NCBI RefSeq assembly: GCF_032884065.1
Contig: NC_088873.1
Span: 25,490,625 to 25,554,624 of the forward strand
DNA length: 64,000 nt
From: Artemia franciscana
Taxonomy: Eukaryota; Arthropoda; Branchiopoda; Anostraca; Artemiidae
Direction: 5' to 3'
Part shown: positions 34,201-44,545 of the stretch, one piece after another
How positions within the stretch are numbered: position 1 is the first letter of the stretch
Layout of the letters: each line of letters starts with the position of its first letter
Translations under genes and position numbers: made by a program
The notes under the pieces: model-generated
Databases searched by the model: none
The model's input: only the letters and a program-made list of their open reading frames with translations
Told to the model about the DNA's origin: nothing

Positions 34201-35336
34201 TTTACCAGACTTAGTTGCTCTAAGACATTGGATTTTTCCTTTTCTTCTATACAGGGTTCAACATTAGTAATTTGTTGTTTGGTTTTTGATGCCTCCGGTG
34301 AAGCAACAGATGTTTCAGGGTGTTGAAGGGACTCAATGACAATAGTAGGTACAGGTCCGACAATGGGATCAACGGGTGTAACCGGCTTATACGGAATTTT
34401 TGAGTGTAATACTGGGCTAGAAGAGTTTTTAGCCACTTTAATATTTTCTTCATTTTCTGCTACAGGCGATAGAACGGTGACAGATACCTGACTAGGCTCT
34501 TCTATTTCATTGTCTGGAACTGGTGTTTCTTCTAATTGCTTTTCTGGCACCATCGGTTCCATGATGGGACCAGCTACAAGACTTGGCATTTCTAGGAAAT
34601 TAGATTTTTCCTTTTCTCCTACATCTGGTTCAACGTCCCATAAAGGCTCAACGACAATAGTAGGCATAGGTCCAATGATGGTATCGACAGGTTTAGCCGA
34701 ATTATACGGAGTTTGTGAGTCTAATAGTAGGCTAGAAGATAGTTTAGCTAATTCAATAATTTCTTCCTTCTCTGCTACAGGCGATGTTATAGTGACATAC
34801 ATCGGACTGACCTCTTCTGTTTCGATGTCTTGAACTAATTTTTCTTTTAATTTCTTTTTTGGCACCATTAGTTCTTCTTTGACACCTTCTATAAGAATTG
34901 ACTGTTCTGGAGCGGGCTCAACTGGCCCTAACGGATGCTCCACGCTTGCGGGAACATCAGCAAGAGGAGATTCTCCCAGCCATTTGGAGATTACTTTTGC
35001 TGTGTGAATAAGTGAAGATTCATTGTCACAATTGTAAGGTGGGTTCGGGTGTATATCGCTACTTTCTACAGCTTGTGGATTTTTTTCAATGTCTGACTGC
35101 ATTGGAGTAACAATGGCAAGTTTGAAATCTTGCTCAATTTGAACATGGTCTTTAGAGGCAAGAGCAGTCGAAATATTATCATCATTAACAGATTTGAGCT
35201 CATTTTCGCTGTTAGAAGGAGAGTTCCCATCTTCTTTTTGATCTGTACTGAATTTTCTGTATTTTCTAAGAGCCCACCAAATTGATATCCCAGCAAACCC
35301 AACAGAAGTAAAAGTGAAAAGACTTTTAGCAATCAT
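31245..35336 (-). CDS. Giant tandem-repeat protein with N-terminal membrane anchor (unrecognised)
   Basis: An uninterrupted 1363-residue ORF. An in-frame TGA lies eight codons before the ATG (35358-35360), and the start context is ACAATGA, so this start is well bounded. Residues 5-23 form one hydrophobic segment followed by RKYRK, which predicts an anchor with the long remainder in the cytosol. Residues 30-150 are hydrophilic and acidic. Residues 150-915 are repeats of about 123 residues (KSNFLEEPSLV, PMVPEKQLEEKPVPD, ENEEIIEVAEESSS, VLDSE, LPTIVVEPPPVPETSVAAPE), with KSNFLEE-like starts near 245, 367, 490 and 743. Three shortened ~65-residue units (near 613, 678 and 864) lack the middle. After 930 a second module dominates (LYRIFTESN, AISFGGPMLRFFESL, VETFPVPETSV), mixed with NVEPDKQED...W units. 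About 15 PETSVAAPEVS-like motifs occur. No enzyme domain is seen and I cannot assign a function. Confidence 0.8.
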   Translation of the reverse strand: MIAKSLFTFTSVGFAGISIWWALRKYRKFSTDQKEDGNSPSNSENELKSVNDDNISTALASKDHVQIEQDFKLAIVTPMQSDIEKNPQAVESSDIHPNPPYNCDNESSLIHTAKVISKWLGESPLADVPASVEHPLGPVEPAPEQSILIEGVKEELMVPKKKLKEKLVQDIETEEVSPMYVTITSPVAEKEEIIELAKLSSSLLLDSQTPYNSAKPVDTIIGPMPTIVVEPLWDVEPDVGEKEKSNFLEMPSLVAGPIMEPMVPEKQLEETPVPDNEIEEPSQVSVTVLSPVAENEENIKVAKNSSSPVLHSKIPYKPVTPVDPIVGPVPTIVIESLQHPETSVASPEASKTKQQITNVEPCIEEKEKSNVLEQLSLVNDVTEEIMVTEKQFEEKPVPQIEIGNLSPEYIVTLPIAGNDEIIEVAEVSCSPVLEPEILSNTVMPVDPTVVPLPTIVVEPPPVPETSVVTPDMPTTKLQSANVEPDLEEKKKSNFLEEPSLVTGPIKEPMVPEKQLEEKSVPDVEIEEPSLVSATVLSSVVENEEIIINMAEESSSQVLDSEFLSDPVTPIDHIVLPLPTVVVDPTPVPETSVAAPEVSNAKIKSTYVEADVEEKNKSTSPVLDSEIRSNPIMLANSINVPLPTIVVEPPPFPETSVAAPEVSVTKIKSTDVEADVEEKNKSTSPVLDSEIRSNPIMLTDSIVVPLPTIVVEPPPFPKISVAAPKMLITKPQSTNVEPDSEEKKKSNFLEEPSLVTGPIKDPMVPEKQLEEKPVPDVEIEEPSLVSSPDLSAVLENEEIIEVAEESSSQVLDSEFLSDPVFPVDDIVAPLPTIVVEPSPVPETYVAAPEASITKIKTTDVDADVEEKKKSTSPVLDSEIQSNAVMLADSIAAHLPTIVAEPFLSPKTSIASPEVSNLGVTKDGSGSLLQAMYSGQRGDGSRKLSSESNLEAWNPLYRIFTESNKGEAISFGGPILRFFESLPAVETFPVPETSVAPPEVSSLANVSKKNSSKSNLDTWDLLYRMVKEETICFGGPMLPFFESALNVETFPVPETSVAVPKVSNPTLQSANVEPDKQEDKCQINRQTWFAVPETSVAVPEVPIPTPQSSKVQPDKPEDMHQKYWQNLLPVPKTSVVAPEVSHLANATKINSYKSILYPKNKLYRIFTESNTEKAICFGGPMLRFFESLSAVETFPVTEKSVAAPKVSNLSNVSKNKSSKLILDAQNPLYRVLTESNKAICFGGSTLRFSYSLSAVETIKVPGTSVAAPEVSNSANVSKPQTANIEPDKQEYKCQINWENWFSVPETSVAVPEAPIPTPKSANVEPDKPQDMHLMYRQNWLPVPETSLIAPGVSHLANTTKINLYK

Positions 35337-35405
35337 TGTCGTGTTGATTAACTTTTTTCAACTACTAACATGAAATGAGGGATTGCGTTACATTTACTCC
35401 AAAAA

Positions 35406-35413
35406 TGACGTCA
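35406..35413. promoter_or_regulatory. CRE-like palindrome upstream of repetitive-protein gene
   Basis: TGACGTCA, the full palindromic cAMP-response/ATF site, lies 70 bp before the ATG at 35336. A heat-shock-like TTCTAGAA (35421-35428) and an inverted CCAAT (35451-35455) follow within 45 bp. No TATA box was confirmed. Motif presence only; binding is inferred. Confidence 0.4.
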
Positions 35414-35459
35414 TTCGTCATTCTAGAAAGCTACTTCTGCATCCATATTGCCAATTATG

Positions 35460-37770
35460 TCAAACATTTCTGAGGTGGACGCATTAAATCGGTTTTGTGT
35501 CAATAATGGCTAGTTTCCCTTGCTTTATATGAGGTAAAAGCGCTTCTGAATCTCGGATTACTCGATGAAGAGCAACCCAGAGTAATCCCAGGTAAACTAC
35601 CTTAGTAGACTAAACGTAGTAGCCTCAGTTTAGTGAAGAAGTAATGTGTCTTCCACGTATTATTTTAGATATGACATGAGATACGGTTGGTCTTTTGAAT
35701 AACCATATATAACTCAGTCAGTCATTGGGAGAAAGGGAGAAAGGTTAAAAAACAAAAAGTAAGGTTTATATTTAAAACAGCAAGAATTATATTTATAAAG
35801 ACTCAAGATTTACACAGATCGGAAATGGAGGAGTATCCTAAGGGTAGGATGTTGCCTTTGTTCATCTTAAGCGTACAGCAGGTCGTAGGATACAAATAAT
35901 ACGCCTTTGACCTATTTCTTGACATATAAGTAACGTTTATTAGCTCCACCTTTGAATCCATAGAACTGGCCATAGAGGAAGTATGACTAGACAAATTTGT
36001 ACAGAAAAGAAATTCCCATATGCTCAGCAAGTGAATAGTAGTCGTACAGCTAAAAGGATCAGGAAATCAAAAACTTTTCAGATCGGATGTCCTCAGGGGA
36101 TAAGGATGTAGGTTTGCCATACATGTGTAACTTAGTCATGAATAGCATGTAAAATTTCTTAAAATAGCAATCCAGGTAAAGCCAGGCATATGTAGACGAT
36201 TTAATATCCCTATTGATTTGCGTAACGACCTTGTAAATCTAGAATAAGCTGAGTGAAATCCGATTAGATACATAAACTGCCTTTAGCTGCTGAAAAGACT
36301 GTAGTAGCAGATAAAAAACAGGCGAAATATTTAGGAACTTATTGCTTCACTGTTTATGTTACATTTTATAACTGTTTTTGTTTTATTTTATAACTTCTTT
36401 ATTATTACATCAAATGCATTTATATCAAAATATACTTAATAACATAAATATAAAATATTTTAATAAGTAGAATATATTCTATGATTTAAAACAGAGTCTG
36501 TTTTAAGGTGTAAGTTTGTTAATCACTTTACATAAAATTTTTATTTTTAATTGATGTCTGTTGTCTTTTTTTCATTTTTCAACGACACAGCTTTATATCT
36601 ATTAATAATGTTATTTCTGGCTGATAACATTTGTGAATAATAATAGCTAATACCTACTTTGGAAGAAATCTTTCACTTTGTGAAATAAGTATGGTACGTA
36701 CTCCTTTTTGTTTTTAATTCAAAAAGCAATATTAGTACGTTACCATCAAACATGTAACAAGCAAGGTTTAAGTGCTTAAAAAGCAATTTTGATGCAAATG
36801 AAAGGATTGATTTTAATATACAGGCTATATAACTTGGTTTGATTTTAGATTTAAGTATCGCAGTTTTAATTATATGTGTTTTAGTTGCTACTGCATATAA
36901 GAGGTAAAAACTCTTTTCCCTCTTATATGGTAAAACATATGTTCTATGTACAATCTTGTACTCTGAAACATACAAGAATTTTCAGTAGGATAGAAAAATA
37001 ATATACAATAGTTTTCAAAAAGTTAATGTTCAACACACCGTTTGGGCCCTTAGCACCTTCTTCACAAATGATGTAAAACTTGTAATTTAATCATAGCAAG
37101 CAGGTGTTTAGGTCATCAGGACCTAATGTTTTCAAATTTTTTTAAGGTGAAAGTTGGATTTTAAAATACACTCAATTGTCTGTGTACACTGAAATGTCCT
37201 AATAGAAGCTGTAAGAACTAAGTTACATAGTTGAATAACGTAATTTCAATTTAATATAAATTACGTGCAATTGATGGAGTTTTTAGCACAAATACTAGTC
37301 CCAGACATCTTTTATTCGTTTACTTTTCTTTCTCCCTGCCTCAAATGATGTGGAAGTCTTCTGCAAATGCTGTCTGTAGGCTTAACTTCGCTTGTCGACC
37401 CCCTGCTGAAAAGGGTATGAAGATTCCTTTAAACTGATCTCCCAGAATCTTTAATATGATCTGATGGTTGGATTACAGACAGTGGAAGGTATTGTTTATC
37501 TCCCAACTGAAGGTGCTACACAATCATCCCCACAGAATTTCTAAAACTGAAGTTACCAGGAGGTTTACTAAAGGAGTAAGACAAACTGCATATACACTTC
37601 TATTTCATCAGTTGTCGTCTATAGTGGCAGATTGATGGTCAAAGACATCATTAATATTTCAGTTGTAACTTTTGGTGCATTTTTGCTCTTTTTATGAATT
37701 CTTCTTTGCTTGCGGTTGTAGCTTGACAGTGAATAGTATAACAAAAACTTAGTTTTCCCCCCTTTTTTTT
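35460..37770. other. No recognised gene
   Basis: AT-rich non-coding sequence. Frames at 35803-36030 and 36673-36975 on the minus strand have no recognisable content. Confidence 0.4.
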
Positions 37771-37775
37771 TACCG

Positions 37776-37803
37776 AATATTGCCAACGATCGGCAATATT
37801 CAG
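37776..37803. repeat. Hairpin, 10-bp stem
   Basis: GAATATTGCC and GGCAATATTC flank a short spacer, just after a T-rich tract. A smaller inverted repeat (ACGCCG-AA-CGGCGT) lies about 60 bp on. Function unknown. Confidence 0.7.
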
Positions 37804-38164
37804 CTCTATATTATTCGCTAGGAATGTTCATTGGAGAGGTCATCGTTGCCTCCTTATACGCCGAACGGCGTGGGATGTTCTAAGCAAGTAAGTCTAATCA
37901 TAAGTTTCACATGTGTTAGCAAAACATACTTTTCGTGCAACGGAAATTTCAACCGAATAGGATTGAGTTTCGCGCCCATAGGGTTCAGTCTAATTTCTTT
38001 AAAAGTAGTGTTAAAACTGGGAATTAAAGGAGAATTTTGGATGAATATAAAACCAAACATGAAATTTTAAGCTATTCAACAAACTAAGAAATTCATTATT
38101 TTGTATTACTGTCCTTAAAAACCTTCCTTTTTATTTAGTGAATTATATAGAAAAACACGGTTTT

Positions 38165-38460
38165 ATTTAGCTGAAAGAAAGGAGCAACATTAAAACTTAA
38201 AACGAAGAGAAATCATTACGTATATGCAAGGGGTCGCCCCCTTCTCAACACCTCGCGCTTTACGCTAAAGTTTTTTAAAAAGCTTCTTATTGACCTAATT
38301 AAACAAACCTTGTCTTTCAGAAGTCGTTCTTAAAGAATTGGGACGACATTCAAACTGTAGCGAAAAGAGCGAGGTGCTGAAGAGGGGCAGCCCCTCTTAT
38401 ATACGTAAAATCTTCTGTCCGTTTTAAATTTTAATGTTACTCCTTACTTTCAGTTGAAAA
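38165..38460. repeat. Foldback-type element, copy 2 (most complete)
   Basis: The left end has CTGAAAGAAAGGAGCAACAT, AAAACTTAAAACGA, ATTACGTATATGCAAGGGG and CGCGCTTTACGCTAAAGTTT. The right end repeats these as complements, ending ATTTTAATGTTACTCCTTAC and TTTCAG. Arms are roughly 110 bp around a ~75-bp spacer that again holds GTCGTTCTTAAAGAATTGGG. Confidence 0.8.
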
Positions 38461-38479
38461 TTTTTTTTTAATATAATTT

Positions 38480-39000
38480 CTGATCGTTTTTTAAATAATG
38501 TCAGGAAATCTGGCTCCATGTCCATGGAAAAAGACCTCCTCCTCACGGATATATCCTCAAGACACTTCAATCCTAATGAAGATTAAAAATTTCGTCGGCA
38601 AAGAGAAATTAATATATATAAGAAAAATTTTGTACAGTAATTTTGCGAAATTCCCCAATGCAACATTTACCCTGAAAAATTCACCCTTTGGAAAATTCCT
38701 TCCTTATAGAAATTTCTTCTCCCGAAAAATTGCCCCAGCGGAAAATTCGTCTTCCCCAACCGAGAAATGTATGCATACTTCCCAATAACAAATACTATTC
38801 GCAAACAATGGGCACATTTTACAACTTAAAGACCCTTCTCCGGGGGCTATGGGGGTCATGTTATCTCTAAAGGCATAGTTATTCGGTCTTTCGACTATGT
38901 TGAACAAAATAGCTATCTCAAAATTTTGACTGGATAAATTTGAGAAAAAAAAGCGTAGGTGGGGGCCTAGTTACCATCCAGTCTTTTTGGTCACTTAAAA
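38480..39000. repeat. Composite dispersed repeat, inverted partial copy
   Basis: The complement of this segment follows the order seen at 46020-46800: CTAGGCCCCC-style block, AAAATTTTGAGATAGCTATT, then TTCTCGGTTGGGGAAGA. Here it is in the opposite orientation. The 96-codon plus-strand frame is a by-product. Confidence 0.6.
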
Positions 39001-39109
39001 TGGAAGACATTGTGCGTGGAATCGAAAACAAAGACTTTTCTAAGGAATCAGCCCATGCAATTGCCTGGCCCCAGTGATGATCTACCATCGAACTGTATAA
39101 TGGAAAGTG

Positions 39110-39276
39110 GCAAGTGCACGTGGGTTGGTGCAGTGAAAGGAAGATTAATCAGCCCAAAGTCAATATTCAGGAAAGTAGCGGAATTCATTATGCATCTAGA
39201 AACTAGTCAAAACCTTGCGCCATCAACAATAAAAGGTTATGAAGCAGCAGTATGCGGAGAGATCCAATTTGATTAA
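39110..39276 (+). pseudogene. Tyrosine-recombinase core-binding fragment
   Basis: The end of a plus-strand frame reads VAEFIMHLETSQNLAPSTIK followed by GYEAAV. This matches the pattern 'V--FL--L----LAPSTI-GY-SA-' of the SAM-like core-binding domain that precedes the catalytic domain in tyrosine recombinases, as found in DIRS/Ngaro-type retrotransposons and Cryptons. The catalytic R-H-R-Y part is missing: the frame stops 7 codons later and nothing similar follows. A short dead fragment at best. Confidence 0.4.
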
Positions 39277-41460
39277 GGTGGGTGTTCTAAGAAAAATACT
39301 TTCAACAATAAGCTGTGGTGTAATGAACACTACCCCCCGAAAGAGGAGGGAGGGGTACAGTGAACGACATCAATTGAAAGAGTAATAGTATAAAAATAGC
39401 AATCGTATTTACACTGAAAGAGAAAATAATGGCACATAAAAGTAATAATCATATTCCTACATAATTGCAAAAAAGTTTTCGTTTTTGTTACGAATCTTAA
39501 ATGGTGCCTGTTCTGGTTGAAGTTTTTTTTATGGATATTATCTTCCCTTGGTTAAATATTCTATGGGTGCAATTCTAATTATTTGAATTTTTTTTTATTT
39601 CTATGAAATGTTGTCTATGGTTACATACATTTACAATGCAACAAAATTTTCCTTCGGGATGGGATGTTCTAATGCGACTTATTCTGATAGTCTCTGGTCA
39701 TAGTAAAATAAAACAAAATAATTTTGGCAGTAGTAACTTTAACATGTGAATCGTTGAAGTCCTTGCTTGATTAATGTGTAGCTATATTTATGTTTTAAGT
39801 CCAAAATTTCCAGGTGAAATAAATTATGTCATGGGAATGTTTTTGAATTCCCCCCCCTCCCATTTCAAAAATTTTCAAAATTCTACTAAAAAACTTTAAC
39901 ATATTTTTAAAGTGTATAGAAGCATAAAAATATCAGCATCAAACTAAAAAGATAAATTCTATCACAAGTTAAAGCGATGATATTGCCAAATCCATGGCAC
40001 ATCAGTTTTCACTATTACCATCCAATGCAACTTAAAAGCTTCGTATATACTGTTTTTATAAGCAAGCTTATATATGCTGTTAAAAAATCAGACTGTTCGA
40101 TGTTTCTAAGGAAGCTTCCTTTGATACCCTAGACATACACTTACTATACTTATTGGTTAATCCAATCCAGAGACTACACTCAAATTCTTACTAATCTAAA
40201 ACAACATGATTCATTAACAAATTTATTTATATCTTCCAAACATTAAAACAATCATACTGAAAAAATAACAATCTCTAAAACTAGAGAATAAAGGGATGAC
40301 AGAAAATTTCCAAGCCCCAAAATAATAGATAGAAATTTTTGCAAATATTTAAAAAAGGCAAAGAAAAAAGCGGCATAAGATTTTGACAGTAACACGCACT
40401 TAAACAACCAACAATAATAGAATGGGCACAGTTAGTAATGACATATTTAAGGAAGAAGGGGGAAAGGTATTATCCTAACTATAGTGTAGTAATGGTAGAG
40501 AAACAAAATTAATTTTAAGAAAAGACCGAGACTCACAAATATCTGAAGTAGTTAAAATACAATTTAAATTATTTTACGACCAACGGGGAATGTGAAGTCC
40601 CTGGATATCTTAACTGTGCCTATGTAAAATTCTTATGTCAGGTGAGACACAAGGAGAAGATTAAAAGAGCAAGAAGGAAATTGTGAGCAGACAGACCCAC
40701 ATCAGGGGCTTTTGTCATTTTTTATCTGCATAGTTGTGACCCAAAATGAGTCAAGAACCAAATGCGACAGTTTTGTATAAAAGATACCAGCACTTTTCAA
40801 TTATGTCAAAAGTATGGCAAAGAATGAAATGCATATAGAAAACCAAACATAACCTTAAATAAAGTATATCGTACAGTATTTTCGCAAAATAAGCTGGAAC
40901 GTGGGAGATTCGTCTAGAGGGTTTTATTAGCAAGTCACATTTGCAGAGGTATATATAACCTCCAGGGGGTAGATAAAACCATGCTAAATGGAACAGCATC
41001 TCTAGCTAAAAAATGACCACGAAACATAATTTTATGTACTATGTGCCAAATAAGACAAAATTATTGACGTATATACTATACTTATAGAGATATTACTATT
41101 CTAGGCTTGGGACAGTTCGTAAATCCGCCCTTCGACAACACAATGAAAAAAAAAGATGGACATTTTCTTTTGGATGCAACAAATTAAAATTTTCTTAGCA
41201 GCTAAGAGGAATTTCTTTGGGAACGAAGAATGAAGTCGCCTCAAGGGAAAATTCCCTAAATATACATAGCGGATTTGTGTCTTTACCAATTTATTAGGAC
41301 AAAACTCACCAAATATAAGACAGCGATGTCAATTCAGAAATGAAGGAGCTGGTCAAAAATTTTATACTTAGTCAGACAAAGGACGTTGCGAAAAAGCGGC
41401 TTCACAGAACACAGGCTAGTGGCATCATTCCTGACATCTTGAGTTGACTTTACTTCTTAC
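39277..41460. other. No recognised gene
   Basis: AT-rich non-coding sequence. Nothing in the few 60-80-codon frames resembles a known domain. Confidence 0.4.
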
Positions 41461-41807
41461 CTCTGGTTCCCACTGCTGCGATTTCGCGAAAAATCCTGTG
41501 ACATCCGACAAACGACGCAAAACCGTGAGACAAACGAGGCAAAACCGTCCGTTTTGCTGCAATGTCGGATGTGTTGAATAATTTCAACTCTTACTACAAA
41601 TCGCATGCTTTGTTCTAATTCAAAAAAAAAAAGAATCCTGTTAGGATTCTTCAGTAGAACCAATTTTGGCTGTTAGGATTCTTCTAGAGTTTGTCACAAT
41701 GATGCTAAAGACTGCGTTTCTTTGCGAACCTCCATCCGATTCTGTCGTATGTCTGTTCCGCCAGAAAAAAATCGTGTCGAGATTGACGCAGCAGTGGGAA
41801 CCAGTGG
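41461..41807. mobile_element. MITE-like element with 21-bp terminal inverted repeats
   Basis: Left end CTGGTTCCCACTGCTGCG (41463-41480) and right end CGCAGCAGTGGGAACCAG (41787-41804) are exact complements. The match extends to about 21 bp with one mismatch. The 347-bp element has no coding capacity. Inside, GACATCCGAC and GTCGGATGT are a further inverted pair. I see no convincing target-site duplication, so the superfamily is not assigned; the GGTTCCCA end is hAT-like. Confidence 0.7.
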
Positions 41808-44130
41808 TTATGGAGCGGATACAGATTTAAAAACACTCTAACTTGTTAAATTTTGTTGTTGTTTTTTCTTAGCATTAACAGATGTCATCAAAGTGGATAA
41901 ACTGATCTCCAGGCACTACGAAACTACCTTTTATTCCCAGCTAACCATCTAGAATGCTATTCACGAGGTATTTTAGGATACATCAAGTTACATCAAGTTG
42001 TAAAAAAAACCATAAAATTTTCTGAAATTGATACATACTCATTGATTTGAGTAAAAACCACGGCTACTACAAAAGAGTTCATGCAAATACAATTCTAGCC
42101 ACGACCAAGTAAATGTATATTTCAAAAATTCAATTAGTACAATGATTATTTTGTTCTTTCTTTAATTTAGAAATATATGTTCATCGTTATTTAAATCCTA
42201 CTTAGGTAAAAAAGAAGCCTCAATCCCACATATACCTAATTTTTCTTACTAAATCGATGGAAGTTTTGAAAATAGCTTTATAACTCTTTCTAGCATTAAA
42301 GCTGTAACAGCAACAAAAGATAATCGTAAAATAGCATTTAAAATAATTCTTAATAATCATTATATTCTACTTTTTAGGTTAGTTAGTTACACACAGTACC
42401 CCCTTAATTCATAACAAGTTATAGGAAACTTTCTCCATAAAAGTCAAATATTTCAAGGAGCTACAAGATGTCATTATAAAAACAATTTCCACATGCCATG
42501 CACCGTAAGTTATTCTCCAAACGGCTAAATTACTAGATGGTAAAAAAATACATTGAACAGATCGTCGAACACTTAATAACAATTAAGCTCATTGTTGAGC
42601 AATAAATTTCTTCATTCCAGTCTTCATTTTTTTAAAGTCAGTTGTCCTAGAAAGCTGTTCTATGGCATTATCCTAACAATTTTGCTAAAATCGGGAGTTG
42701 TACCTTACCGTATTTTCCTTGAGCTTTTTAGAATTTTTACAGGTGATATTTGTTTTGCGATTTTCTGATGTACTGTTTTTATTGTTAATTAAATTTCTAG
42801 TCTACTCATTTAGATCGTTTAGACCAGAAAAAGTCCGATTTGGGATCGGACAAAAAAAAAAAAAAAAGTAGGGCTTTCCAAAGATGAACATTAGTTTGAT
42901 GGTTTTGACAAAAAAGTTGAGATGTGCAACAGCACTGCAGTATGTTTATGAGTTAATGATCAAGTCTAAGGATCTGTGGGTGATCCCCTTTCTTATTTTT
43001 GGAGCTGGGTGCGAGGCTAGTGAAAATCATACTGGTGCGCCGTTCTTCTTTTGTTTGTAGCATGTTTTTTCCTTCAGTCCCAGTCTACTCACAGAACTTT
43101 GCTTCCCTTGTCATACCTTCATTATCATTAAAAAGACACGTCAAATAAAGGAAACAGACGAACTGAGCTACAGACAGAACTTATAAATGGACGTGAATCC
43201 TATCAGTTACAAACTCTATCATTCGATGGCTAAACTGCCAAATAAAACGACATCAATGTGGAATGCGCGAATAGACATACCAAGACTAGGTTAAGCGAAA
43301 ATTCTATTTTCTTAAAACCAAACTTTACTGATAAGATTAGTAATCAAATTCAATTTTTTCTACGAAAGGTTATATTTTCGCGTAAAAAAAAGAAAAAAAA
43401 ACCAAGGACCTAAATGGTGTATTACATTTAGTCCTACCTACATTTTGCAATATATCTTATGTTCACCAAGATTGTCGACCTTCAGAAAATATAAAAACTG
43501 TTCATTCTAGTCATCACACCCCCTAAAAAGAATATTTTAATTAACTTCTTAAAATTTGGACTCTTTTCACCCTATGCTTATTTGTAAAGCTAATTCGAAC
43601 AAAATTGTATCTCAACATTAACTATTTCAGATTTTTAAACAATCCCATAAATCCCTAAATCCCATAGATCAATCCAACTTTCATGACACGTTTATCTCAT
43701 GGCAGGCATCAATGTCTAAACTTATTCTTTATTTCTTTTCGGACAGAAAATATACAAACCACAAAAAGAGAATTATCTGAATGTTAAATGACAAATTGTA
43801 CGCTGTTAAATAATTTTATTAGCGGGAAGGAGTCTACCAAACCCTCAAGCAGTCTCAGCTGATTTCTTTGTTCTATTAACGAAAAATATTTAGCCTTGAA
43901 TACTTTTACCAAACGCAACAGATGTTAGCAGTCAAAATTAAATGCATTATATACACTTTTTGCAGCTTATACTTGGATATACTATATAATCTGGCGCCAT
44001 GGAACTTGCAACATCGAATGGTAAAAAACCCCTTTTTTGGTAGAAAAATGGTAGAAACCTCTTATCTATTTGCTTCAATTCAGCATGTACCATGATTTTC
44101 CACGTAACTTGTAACAGCAGTTTCTAGTTA
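41808..44130. other. Intergenic, no recognised gene
   Basis: AT-rich sequence downstream of the delta-COP gene; no ORF or repeat that I can support. Confidence 0.4.
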
Positions 44131-44136
44131 TTTATT
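44131..44136 (-). terminator. Candidate poly(A) signal of delta-COP
   Basis: The complement of TTTATT gives AATAAA on the minus strand, 150 bases after the stop codon. It is one of the closest canonical signals; a second lies within ATAAATAAAT overlap. Confidence 0.45.
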
Positions 44137-44285
44137 TATAATATGCTTTGATTTGAAATGCCAATATGTAGAGTAAGGCGGCTGACTACATTACATGACC
44201 TATCCACTTTTAAGATATAAAGTACTTCAAAAATTGGAAAAAAGCAACTATTTATGACACCTATCTCCAGTGTTCCCATTCACAT

Positions 44286-44545
44286 CTATACAATTTCATA
44301 CTGTTTTGTAGAAAGTAGCGACTCAGCCGTAAACTTCACTGATTCATTAGTTTCCATATCGACAACATCTAAAACTCGAAGATTCGCGAAGGATTGTGCG
44401 GCAGAAAACGAGACTTTGATTGGAAAAAAGTCGCCAGGAATTCCTGAGGCACTGAACCCCAATAAACCAGTGTCCTCATTGGAATTGATAACTGGTATAT
44501 CCCATTGAAGGGATGAGTGACCGATCGTATATTCTCCCTCACATT
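44286..44545 (-). CDS. Coatomer subunit delta, last exon in window (C terminus)
   Basis: Begins after a strong acceptor (CTTTTTTCAG) in phase 1; the first two bases complete the codon split from the exon at 55626-55917. It reads ECEGEYTIGHSSLQW, DIPVINSNEDTG, SGIPGDFFPIKVSFSA, SVKFTAESLLST and ends KQYEIV then TAG. This is the end of the mu-homology domain of delta-COP, where animals typically have DFFPV-VSF and end in KYEI plus a hydrophobic residue. The domain helps delta-COP bind cargo motifs and its COPI partners. No inserted residues or missing motifs were seen. The preceding intron is 11.1 kb and full of mobile elements. Confidence 0.95.

Noticed and set aside
32728-34833. Long plus-strand ORFs (264, 196 and 107 codons) opposite the repeat-protein gene
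   Set aside because: They are the antisense of the repeats; their Ser/Thr/Gly-rich content mirrors the Pro/Val/Glu codons of the minus strand, and they break at unit borders.
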